Below, one piece after another: positions 1 through 6,715 of a stretch of 7,894 nucleotides of DNA; position 1 is the stretch's first letter; each line of letters begins with the position of its first letter. Below the pieces are notes generated by a model that had not been told where the DNA came from, ran no database searches, and worked only from the letters and a program-made list of their open reading frames with translations. A program made the translations under genes and the position numbers. Source of the stretch: an uncultured Erysipelotrichaceae bacterium (lineage in GTDB: Bacteria > Bacillota_I > Bacilli_A > RFN20 > CAG-288); assembly GCA_902771745.1 (NCBI GenBank), contig CACXYG010000156.1, positions 1 to 7,894 on the forward strand. Direction: 5' to 3'.

Positions 1-1
1 A

Positions 2-766
2 CTCGGTTACTACAATGAATTCACCAAGAAGTTCAATGAATCCGAATTCTTAAAAGCCTTATATACGACCACGTATCGTCAGGAACTTGATGTTATCGTT
101 CTCGACGAAATGAACTTGGCTCGTATCGAATACTACTTCGCGGAATTCTTATCCATCATGGAAATGAGAGATACTTCTCAGTGGTTGATTGACCTGATTC
201 CTGCACCTCAGGATGATGATCCAATCAATCTCAAGGAAGGTAAACTTCTCATTCCACAGAACGTCGAATTCTTCGGTACAGCGAATAACGATGATTCCAC
301 CTTCACCATCTCCGATAAGGTCTATGACCGTGCCATCTCCCTCTTCTTTGACGATAAGGGTAGAGAATTTGAATGTGATGATCAGGATTCTATGTTCATC
401 CCATATCAGCAGATGGTCAATTTATACAATGACGCTCTTGCCCAATTCCCAATTTCCGAAGCCATGCTTCATAAATTCGAGGATTTGGATAACTTCGTCA
501 TCAAGCACTTCAAATTGGCGTTCGGTAACCGTATCATGAAGCAGCTTAACACCTTCATTCCTGTCTATGTCGGATGTGGTGGAACGGAAATGTCTGGTTT
601 TGACTTCATCTTCACCAACAAGGTCTTGAAGAAGTTTGAATCTCTCAATATCGCCTTCTTGAAAGACGAACTTGCAAACTTAAACAAGGAATTAGATCGT
701 TTATATGGCAGAGGCAATTTCCCAATGGCCCATGCCTATATCGATAGCTTAATCAAGAATAACTAA
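2..766 (+). CDS. McrB-like AAA+ ATPase, C-terminal part (5'-truncated by the window edge)
   Basis: The reading frame is open from base 2, so the first Met at 110 lies inside the protein and is not the start; about 254 C-terminal residues are visible. A hydrophobic strand ending in Asp-Glu (VIVLDEMN, bases 92-115) is a Walker B motif. It is followed by a helix of the McrB/MoxR-like type. FGTANNDDST (bases 272-301) fits sensor 1 and resembles the MNxxD-type signature of McrB. DKVYDRA ends with a likely arginine finger (Arg codon 329-331). Walker A lies upstream of the window. McrB-family proteins form hexameric NTPase rings that drive a partner, classically the McrC nuclease of type IV restriction. 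The next gene, 19 bases downstream, encodes a DUF2357 protein, a common partner of such ATPases. The AAA+ call is firm; the McrB-like subfamily is likely. Whether it acts in defence or in another remodelling job cannot be told from this fragment. Confidence 0.82.
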   Translation, partial: LGYYNEFTKKFNESEFLKALYTTTYRQELDVIVLDEMNLARIEYYFAEFLSIMEMRDTSQWLIDLIPAPQDDDPINLKEGKLLIPQNVEFFGTANNDDSTFTISDKVYDRAISLFFDDKGREFECDDQDSMFIPYQQMVNLYNDALAQFPISEAMLHKFEDLDNFVIKHFKLAFGNRIMKQLNTFIPVYVGCGGTEMSGFDFIFTNKVLKKFESLNIAFLKDELANLNKELDRLYGRGNFPMAHAYIDSLIKNN

Positions 767-785
767 ATAACAACAAACACAAATC

Positions 786-3314
786 ATGGCAAAAACAATC
801 AGTAAGGAAAAAGAACTTTACCGTCAATATGCCCAAAAGGTATCTGAGCTCCTCAAAAATGAGGAAGCTCAGTTTATCTTTGATTCTTTAAGTTCGGGTA
901 AAAATTCCTACATGCGTATGGACCGTGTTGAGTCGAGCGCATTTGATTTAAGTTGGATCACCATGATTGAACAAGCCATTCCGGATCTTGGTACGATCGT
1001 CAATAACCCAAGACTCAACACCAAGACTGTTCAGGATCTGGTTCCGGTTGAACTTGCCAGAAAGACCAATGCCGACTCCGTCAAGCATTTAGCCTCTCAT
1101 ACTCAGTTCATCAAGGAAATCAAAGAGAATGGCGATGTCATCCCAAACAAGATTTTAAATATCGGTGCCGATGATGAAATCAAGACCTACGAGAACAGAT
1201 TTGTCGCGACGGTCATTCGTCATCTGGTTTTGTTTATTGAAAAAAGATACGAGTTTGTCAAAAACTTCGCTGTTCTTCATGACCATGAGACCTTATACTT
1301 CAAGAACCATTCCACGGTTCATGAATCGGAAGTTGAGATTGAAACCAAGGTCAAGATCGTCTCTAAGAAGATGGACCCCATCTCTCTTGCCAACAACCAA
1401 TACATCAAACGTATCGAACAGATGCGTCAGTATATTCTCTACTTCTATAACTCCAAATTCATGAAGGCTTTTAAGACGGAAAGAGATGTCAGAAATCCGA
1501 TCTTACAGACCAATATCATCCGTAAAAACCCTCTTTATCATCACGCTTATGAACTTTATCGCTTTGTTGAAGCCTATGATAAACTTGGTGTTTCCTATAA
1601 GGTTGATGAAAACTATTCTGTTTTCAACAACAAAGAATTAAATGAGATGAACTGTCTCATGTTTGCAAACTATCTCTCCTTACAGGGAAAAGATAAAGCT
1701 GAGACAGTCAAAAATAAAACCCACGAATATAAACCAAAGATCCTCACTTCCAGTGATGATGAAGAGTTTGTCTATGGACCACTTTTAAAAGGTCCGATTC
1801 AGTTTGTCAGAGTCGATGAACCTTATCAGAGATATCTGGATAGCAAGATCGCCAAAGACTTGCCATCTGAAGAATCCTTAAAGAGCAACGAACACTTAAG
1901 AAACTACTATTCTCAGGAACTTGATGTTCGTAAACTTAGCCAGGATGAATATGATGAGAAGATGAAACTTCTCGTCCGTAAAGGCTGGCAGAAGATTCAG
2001 TTTGATAAGGATGTTCTTGCCAAGATCAAACAGAGAGAAGAAGAGGAAGAAAGAGAACGTCAGAGAAGAATTGAAGCAAGACTCAAGGAAGAAGAAGAGT
2101 ATCTTGCCAAATTCCGTCAGAGAATCGTCGATGAAGCGCTTGCCTTCCGTCCTGAACTCAACTACATCTCGAAAGATCAGCTTGATGAAGAGAATAGAAC
2201 AACCTATGCCGATGAGATGGAAGAAGGACACAATATCGGTTCTCTCTTCGATACCCGTACGGCCGAAAAGTCCCTTCAGTCTACCTCTGCTGATGATTTG
2301 GAACGTGAACTTGCCATGCAAGAGATGCGTTTGAAAAATAAGAACGAAGAAGTCATTCTTGGTTCTTCTCTTGAAAAGGAAGAAGACCTGGAAAGAGAAA
2401 TCGCTCCTAAGAAACCGACCAACTACGAATCCATCTACGACAAGATCAGCGAAGATATTCAACCGGTCAAACCAGTTGAGGAAGAAGAAGTCAAACCGGA
2501 AGACAATCTTCCGGAAGTCGCCGTCATTCCCGTTGCTCCCACTACCGCCAATGACCTTCTCACCGCAGGTTTAGAAGATAGTGAAGCGGGTGCCACCGTC
2601 ATGGAATTACCTCCACAGATTGCTGCTTTGGATGAGACGATAGAATCTGAAGATGAAAATGCCGAACCTGAAATCAGAGAATCTGGTGATCAGAGAGAAG
2701 TCAGAAGTGAAGAAGAGGGTAAACAACATGATGTACCTGTTTCGCTTCCACTTGATATGGATGATCCAAATAGACTTACCTCGGATGAACGTAAGGCTGT
2801 CTTGACCTATGGTCTTGATATCTTCGGTTTAGAAGAAGAGGAAGGTCTTTATCCATTTGGCTATAGTGAAGGAACTGGTGGCATCTATGGAAATCCTCAG
2901 ACAGGTAAACTTGTTATTCCATTTGACGATGATGATTATGATTACTACCTGGATCCATTCAAGCGTATCCGTGCCCTCAACAAGGCCTATAAAGAATACG
3001 ATAAGAAACACGGTCCATATATCTCCTATCCAGCTCTGAAGATGGAAGAGTTGACTCACGATTTGGATTTTGAACCATATGAAGAACCAAAGAAGGATTC
3101 TCTCCTTGATGGTTTGCTTCCTTCTGATGATGAACCGATCTACCCTCACGATCAGAATGAAGCTGTCAAAGAATATGCGGTTTTAACCAAGAAAGGTTAT
3201 TACGTCTCTGATGTAACCTTCACACAGGATATCACCCTAGCCTATATCTATCACGACTATGATATGGCTAATATGAAAGCCATGATGATTCATGGTAAAG
3301 TCGTAACAAAGTAA
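786..3314 (+). CDS. DUF2357 domain protein, McrC-like partner of the upstream AAA+ ATPase
   Basis: This is a soluble 842-residue protein with no signal peptide or membrane segment. Residues about 50-300 resemble the DUF2357 domain, including the conserved block around TYENRFVATVIRHL (residues 134-147). Residues about 385-450 form a strongly charged Glu/Arg-rich coiled coil. Residues about 500-665 are an acidic, Pro-rich, probably disordered linker. Residues about 665-842 look folded and are rich in Tyr, Asp and Gly, but I do not recognise them. DUF2357 proteins often pair with McrB-like ATPases, and many carry a C-terminal PD-(D/E)xK nuclease; I see no convincing nuclease motif here. An in-frame TAA at 768-770 rules out an earlier start. 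The ATG at 786 has no Shine-Dalgarno sequence, only an A/C-rich leader, so translation may be coupled to the upstream gene. A restriction-like or non-defence AAA+ adaptor role is inferred from the pairing. Confidence 0.75.
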   Translation: MAKTISKEKELYRQYAQKVSELLKNEEAQFIFDSLSSGKNSYMRMDRVESSAFDLSWITMIEQAIPDLGTIVNNPRLNTKTVQDLVPVELARKTNADSVKHLASHTQFIKEIKENGDVIPNKILNIGADDEIKTYENRFVATVIRHLVLFIEKRYEFVKNFAVLHDHETLYFKNHSTVHESEVEIETKVKIVSKKMDPISLANNQYIKRIEQMRQYILYFYNSKFMKAFKTERDVRNPILQTNIIRKNPLYHHAYELYRFVEAYDKLGVSYKVDENYSVFNNKELNEMNCLMFANYLSLQGKDKAETVKNKTHEYKPKILTSSDDEEFVYGPLLKGPIQFVRVDEPYQRYLDSKIAKDLPSEESLKSNEHLRNYYSQELDVRKLSQDEYDEKMKLLVRKGWQKIQFDKDVLAKIKQREEEEERERQRRIEARLKEEEEYLAKFRQRIVDEALAFRPELNYISKDQLDEENRTTYADEMEEGHNIGSLFDTRTAEKSLQSTSADDLERELAMQEMRLKNKNEEVILGSSLEKEEDLEREIAPKKPTNYESIYDKISEDIQPVKPVEEEEVKPEDNLPEVAVIPVAPTTANDLLTAGLEDSEAGATVMELPPQIAALDETIESEDENAEPEIRESGDQREVRSEEEGKQHDVPVSLPLDMDDPNRLTSDERKAVLTYGLDIFGLEEEEGLYPFGYSEGTGGIYGNPQTGKLVIPFDDDDYDYYLDPFKRIRALNKAYKEYDKKHGPYISYPALKMEELTHDLDFEPYEEPKKDSLLDGLLPSDDEPIYPHDQNEAVKEYAVLTKKGYYVSDVTFTQDITLAYIYHDYDMANMKAMMIHGKVVTK

Positions 3315-3322
3315 TTAACACT

Positions 3323-4432
3323 ATGGAAAAAGAAAAGAAGCCGAAAAGCAAAGTACGTAAAATCATCGAATGGGTCTTAACCGGCATTGTGGCGGCTATC
3401 TTTTTAGTGGTCGCAATCGGTCAGATCACCGGTATGATGAATAGAGATGCTAACTATGGTCAATCTCTCCCTTATGGTTTTGGTAACTTTGTCGTTCAGA
3501 CTGACTCTATGGAACCAGAATACCCCGTCGGCACAGCCATTGTCACCCATAAGGATGACCCCGCTGATATCTATGCCCAGTGGGAGAAGATCAATCATTC
3601 CATTACCAAGGAAAGTCATATCGATATGACCTTCTTTGATAACTATACTGGCTCATATACCAAAGCCCAGGAGATTCCTGAACTCGCCTCTGTATACAAT
3701 GAAGAGACAAGTAATGTTCAGACCGTCATGACTCATAGATTAAGATACATTCTTGTCAACGAGGATGTGGAATTAGGTTTAGGTAGATATCTCTTCTATG
3801 TTGCTGGTACCAATATCTCGGAGCACCAGTCTGGTGCTGGTCAATACCAGGTCTTCTCCGAAAAAGAACTTCTTGGTGTCGTCAAGATCAATTCCCCAGT
3901 CTTGGGTGGATTCTTCTCCTTTGTCGCCTCACCTTGGGGTTTGCTGGTCTTACTTTTGATCCCCGCAATGTATCTTATTTTCATGAAGGAGAAAGATAAA
4001 GAAGATGAATCTTATGTCATGGCCGGTGGCCCTGACAATCCAGATTCCTCTTTGGCTGGATTCTCGAAAGAGGATCAAGAACGTCTCAAGGCTGAGATGC
4101 TGCAAGAGATGCTCTATGGTAAAAAGGATGACACACAGGTAAGTAAGACACCTGTCATCAAGGAAGAACCGAAAGTAGATGAGAATTCTACCTTGAATGA
4201 TATCTCTAGCGATGATCAGGAAAGATTAAAGGCTGAGATGTTAGCAGAGATGATGAAAGAAAATCAATCGCTTGCTAGTCAGGTGAATAATACGGTCAAG
4301 AAGGATATGCCTTCTGAAACTAAGAAAGTCGATACGACTTTTAATAATGATGTTCTTGGAGATATCTCCAAAGAAGATCAGGAGCGTTTAAAAGCCGAGA
4401 TGTTAGCAGAGATGATGAAGAACAATAAATAA
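3323..4432 (+). CDS. Signal peptidase I homologue, SipW/ER type, with a repeat-bearing cytoplasmic tail
   Basis: This 369-residue membrane protein belongs to the S26 family. Membrane helices lie at about residues 14-36 and 195-220, placing residues 37-194 outside the cell and both ends in the cytoplasm. The nucleophile motif is TDSMEPEYPVG, with Ser62. The general-base position is His138 in VMTHRLRY, not the Lys of standard bacterial LepB, which marks the archaeal/ER/SipW branch. The Ser-His spacing is 76 residues, clearly longer than I recall for SipW, so there is an insertion at roughly 78-132. The GDxN segment expected after His reads AGTNISEHQ (161-169), so the usual Asp seems replaced by Thr163. 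The tail after residue 221 is highly charged and has three copies of an ISKEDQERLKAEMLAEMM-like helix. It follows the DUF2357 gene by 8 bases and has no Shine-Dalgarno sequence. The fold call is firm; peptidase activity is uncertain. Confidence 0.8.
   Translation: MEKEKKPKSKVRKIIEWVLTGIVAAIFLVVAIGQITGMMNRDANYGQSLPYGFGNFVVQTDSMEPEYPVGTAIVTHKDDPADIYAQWEKINHSITKESHIDMTFFDNYTGSYTKAQEIPELASVYNEETSNVQTVMTHRLRYILVNEDVELGLGRYLFYVAGTNISEHQSGAGQYQVFSEKELLGVVKINSPVLGGFFSFVASPWGLLVLLLIPAMYLIFMKEKDKEDESYVMAGGPDNPDSSLAGFSKEDQERLKAEMLQEMLYGKKDDTQVSKTPVIKEEPKVDENSTLNDISSDDQERLKAEMLAEMMKENQSLASQVNNTVKKDMPSETKKVDTTFNNDVLGDISKEDQERLKAEMLAEMMKNNK
4061..4417 (+). repeat. Three coding repeats of an 18-residue charged helix in the signal peptidase tail
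   Basis: The copies lie at 4061-4114, 4202-4255 and 4364-4417. The shared core is DQERLKAEML followed by (A/Q)EM(M/L), preceded by (I/F)S plus two polar or acidic residues. Copies 2 and 3 are nearly identical as protein but differ at several synonymous positions (aggaaagatta versus aggagcgttta). This points to selection on the peptide, not a fresh DNA duplication. The third copy ends four residues before the stop. The linkers are polar, of about 30-36 residues, and look disordered. Evenly spaced amphipathic helices of this kind suit repeated docking of a partner; which partner is unknown. Confidence 0.9.
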
Positions 4433-4434
4433 AC

Positions 4435-4439
4435 AAGGA
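4435..4439 (+). promoter_or_regulatory. Ribosome binding site (AAGGA) for the EAL gene
   Basis: AAGGA begins two bases after the upstream stop codon and leaves 7 bases before the ATG at 4447. This supports that start. It contrasts with the two preceding genes, which lack such a site. Confidence 0.7.
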
Positions 4440-4446
4440 ACAAGCG

Positions 4447-5979
4447 ATGCATACCAATAGTAAGTTACACGGAATTCTAACCATCGTATTCGGAAGTCTG
4501 TTTACAGCCTTGACGACTGTATTCGTGATTTTCGAGATCTTGAAATTATTCCCGGAGAATGGTGTTGTTTTCTCCCTAGCTTTTGTCAGCGGTATGCTTT
4601 TAACCCTTGCCTTATTCTTCATCTCCATGATCCGTTGGTATAACGCTCGTACCTTAGTCGCCTCTTTGACCAATTCCAATATCTACTCCTTAGGTATGAA
4701 GACGATGTATCTCAATAGAGCGACCTTTGAAACCACGGTGGAAGGTATGAGAAAGAGATTCAAGAGAAGAAATATCCCACAATCCTTGATTGCCTTTACT
4801 GGTACCATCGTTTCTGCTACTTCTTCCAGAAATGCCGATATCATCACCTTCAACGCCAAGGTTATCCTTTATTTAGATAAGTATTTCACGGAACATAAGT
4901 CTGCCATTACTCACCTCTTCTGTTTTGATGAAGGGGCCTTCTTGGTCTATAGTTTTGGCGATTCGAGAATGGATGTCGTCAACTTCATCAACACCGTCAA
5001 TGATGAACTCTATCGTATTGTGGAAAACAACAACATCCATATCCTCATCACCCCATATTTTGGTGTCGATGAAGTCAAGCCAAATGAAACCATCATCGAA
5101 GCGATTGAAAACGCCTATTTGGCCAGAAGAACATCCGAACGTAACTTTGAAGTCCTAAACTTCTATCGCACCGGTTTACGAAATGAAGTCAATCAGGATG
5201 ATGCCGTTCAGATTGTCAAAGCCTTGGAAAACAAGGAATTTGTCGTCTATTATCAGCCAAAGTTTGATTTGATCAGAAATCGTTTCATCTCGTCTGAAGC
5301 CTTGATCAGATGGAATTCTCCAACCCGTGGTCTTCTTCCACCAGGTATGTTTGTTCCTCAGGCGCAAGCCGCTGGTTTGACCCATGAACTTGATACCTAC
5401 GTCTTTGAAAGAGTCTGCGAAGATCTTGCTGAAACCAAAAAGAGAGGTAGAAGACTCTTACCAGTCTCCTTAAACTTCTCCTTATATGAATTCTATTCTG
5501 CCAACTTCCTTGATGTCATGATTGAGACCTTGAAGAAGTATGATGTTGATCCCCGTCTCATCCAGATTGAGATTCTGGAAACCACATCCCAGGCTAACCC
5601 ATTCTTATCCGTCTCCATCATCAAGAGATTAAAAGACTTGGGTATGCGCGTTTTGATGGATGACTTTGGTATCGGTTATTCCAACATCGGTAACTTGAGC
5701 AAGATTCCATTTGATGCCATCAAGATCGATAAATCCTACATCGATAACATCACCACCGACAGACGTTCTCGTCAGATCGTCCAGTGTATCGTCGACCTTG
5801 GTAAGATCTCCGGTATGGAAGTTATCGCCGAAGGTGTCGACGATGCGATGCAGGTTGGTTTACTTAGAAAGATGGGTTGTGATACCATTCAGGGCTTCTA
5901 CTATAGCCAAGCCATCTCGAAAGCTGAATTTGATAAGTTCTTGTTGAATAATCCATTTGAAAAGGAGGGCAGAAGATGA
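4447..5979 (+). CDS. Membrane c-di-GMP phosphodiesterase: degenerate GGDEF plus intact EAL domain
   Basis: This 510-residue protein has two N-terminal membrane helices (about 9-33 and 40-62) with only a short loop between them, so it has no sizeable external sensor. Residues about 75-240 have a GGDEF-like layout, but the active-site turn reads CFDEGAFLVYS (159-169) in place of GGDEF, so cyclase activity is unlikely. Residues about 255-500 are an EAL domain, which hydrolyses cyclic di-GMP to pGpG. The expected metal and catalytic positions are present: E284 in SSEALIRW, N343, E375 and E378 in IEILETT, D405 and D406 in MDDFGIGYSN, K426 in IKIDKS, E462 in IAEGVDD and Q482 in TIQGFYYS. The dead GGDEF may bind GTP or mediate dimerisation, as in other GGDEF-EAL tandems (inference). 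The stop overlaps the next start as ATGA, indicating translational coupling with the nucleosidase-like gene. The domain call is firm; the process controlled is unknown. Confidence 0.92.
   Translation: MHTNSKLHGILTIVFGSLFTALTTVFVIFEILKLFPENGVVFSLAFVSGMLLTLALFFISMIRWYNARTLVASLTNSNIYSLGMKTMYLNRATFETTVEGMRKRFKRRNIPQSLIAFTGTIVSATSSRNADIITFNAKVILYLDKYFTEHKSAITHLFCFDEGAFLVYSFGDSRMDVVNFINTVNDELYRIVENNNIHILITPYFGVDEVKPNETIIEAIENAYLARRTSERNFEVLNFYRTGLRNEVNQDDAVQIVKALENKEFVVYYQPKFDLIRNRFISSEALIRWNSPTRGLLPPGMFVPQAQAAGLTHELDTYVFERVCEDLAETKKRGRRLLPVSLNFSLYEFYSANFLDVMIETLKKYDVDPRLIQIEILETTSQANPFLSVSIIKRLKDLGMRVLMDDFGIGYSNIGNLSKIPFDAIKIDKSYIDNITTDRRSRQIVQCIVDLGKISGMEVIAEGVDDAMQVGLLRKMGCDTIQGFYYSQAISKAEFDKFLLNNPFEKEGRR
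5961..5969 (+). promoter_or_regulatory. Strong ribosome binding site (AAAGGAGGG) inside the end of the EAL gene
   Basis: AAAGGAGGG lies 6 bases before the ATG at 5976 and is read within the last codons of the EAL gene. It fixes the start of the nucleosidase-like gene despite the 4-base overlap. It also suggests that gene is initiated efficiently. Confidence 0.85.
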
Positions 5980-6713
5980 TTCTGATTATCGGATCAAGTC
6001 ACGATGACGTCCTCTATTATGAAACGTTGTTATCCAAAAAACATAACGAGTTACTTTTTGATAAGTATCCGGTTACTTTTGGACGTCTCTTCAACCAGGA
6101 TATCGCTTTGGTCAGCGAAGTCTATACCAATTACATCTCCTCGGTTATCACATCCTATTTTATCGATAAATACTTTGTTATCTTGGTTGTCTCGGTGGGC
6201 ACTTGTGTCGGCTACTCCAAGAATGTCCAGTTTGGTGATATCGTCCTCTCTAGGCAAGTCATGCTATCGGATGTTGATCAGATTGCTGTAAGACCAGTCT
6301 CCTTAGGTCAGATTCCTAACGGTTTTCCTTCCTTCTTTAAATCCGAAGTGGATATCAGAACCGTCATCACCAACGCCTTAAATACCAGAACGACCCATCG
6401 CTATATCGATGGTACCTTCTTCTCTTCCAACACTTTCTATACCAGAGAAGCCCAGTTAGAACCATTAAAGATCAATGGTACCTTGACTGCTCAGGATAAT
6501 GATGTCGTCTTCGATTGCACCTTTGGTGGTGTGGCTTTAGCCTGTCAGATGAACCACGTCGCTTTTGTCGCTTTGAAAGTGGTAGAGACCAACCTTGGTC
6601 ATCCGATGGATTATCAGGAATACTCCCAGGTTTTGTCTGTCTATGTCGAAGTGGGTAAAGTCATCGCTTCGTCGATTGGTGATATCGGCAGAACCGATAT
6701 CTTGGAGGGTTAG
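5976..6713 (+). CDS. MTA/SAH nucleosidase-like protein with replaced catalytic residues
   Basis: This 245-residue, apparently cytosolic protein has the length and layout of the PNP/UDP phosphorylase superfamily, closest by eye to 5'-methylthioadenosine/S-adenosylhomocysteine nucleosidase (MTAN). The matches are the N-terminal strand and turn MILIIGSSHDDV, the SVGTCVGY...FGDIVLS block (73-92) corresponding to the tSAG...vGDiV region, the region around GTFFSSNTFY (146-155), and VAFVALKVVET (195-205), corresponding to VPFVVVRAISD of E. coli MTAN. Aligned by eye, the E. coli catalytic Glu12, Glu174 and Asp197 correspond to Asp11, Thr182 and Thr205, and the MEMEAT-like motif reads FDCTFGG. Loss of the ribose-binding Glu and the general-acid Asp argues against ordinary nucleosidase activity. 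A nucleotide-binding or scaffolding role for the coupled EAL protein is inferred. The fold call is fairly safe; the exact residue pairing needs a structural alignment. Confidence 0.75.
   Translation: MILIIGSSHDDVLYYETLLSKKHNELLFDKYPVTFGRLFNQDIALVSEVYTNYISSVITSYFIDKYFVILVVSVGTCVGYSKNVQFGDIVLSRQVMLSDVDQIAVRPVSLGQIPNGFPSFFKSEVDIRTVITNALNTRTTHRYIDGTFFSSNTFYTREAQLEPLKINGTLTAQDNDVVFDCTFGGVALACQMNHVAFVALKVVETNLGHPMDYQEYSQVLSVYVEVGKVIASSIGDIGRTDILEG
6704..6709 (+). promoter_or_regulatory. Ribosome binding site (GGAGGG) for the last membrane protein gene
   Basis: GGAGGG lies within the last codons of the nucleosidase-like gene, 6 bases before the ATG at 6716. It supports that start and tight coupling between the two genes. 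Confidence 0.8.
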
Positions 6714-6715
6714 TT

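Noticed and set aside
110..766. Start of the first gene at the ATG at 110
   Set aside because: The same frame is open back to base 2, and the ATG falls immediately after the Asp-Glu of the Walker B motif. It is an internal Met of a longer AAA+ protein.
1896..2462. Open frame of 188 codons on the minus strand
   Set aside because: It lies wholly inside the DUF2357 gene opposite its Glu/Lys-rich coiled coil. The resulting Phe/Leu-rich peptide is what such a shadow gives, and there is no ribosome binding site or recognisable domain.
3117..3314. Acidic residues near the end of the DUF2357 protein as a PD-(D/E)xK nuclease site
   Set aside because: The Asp/Glu residues occur in low-complexity acidic stretches. 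I see no D...(D/E)xK arrangement on predicted strands strong enough to claim.
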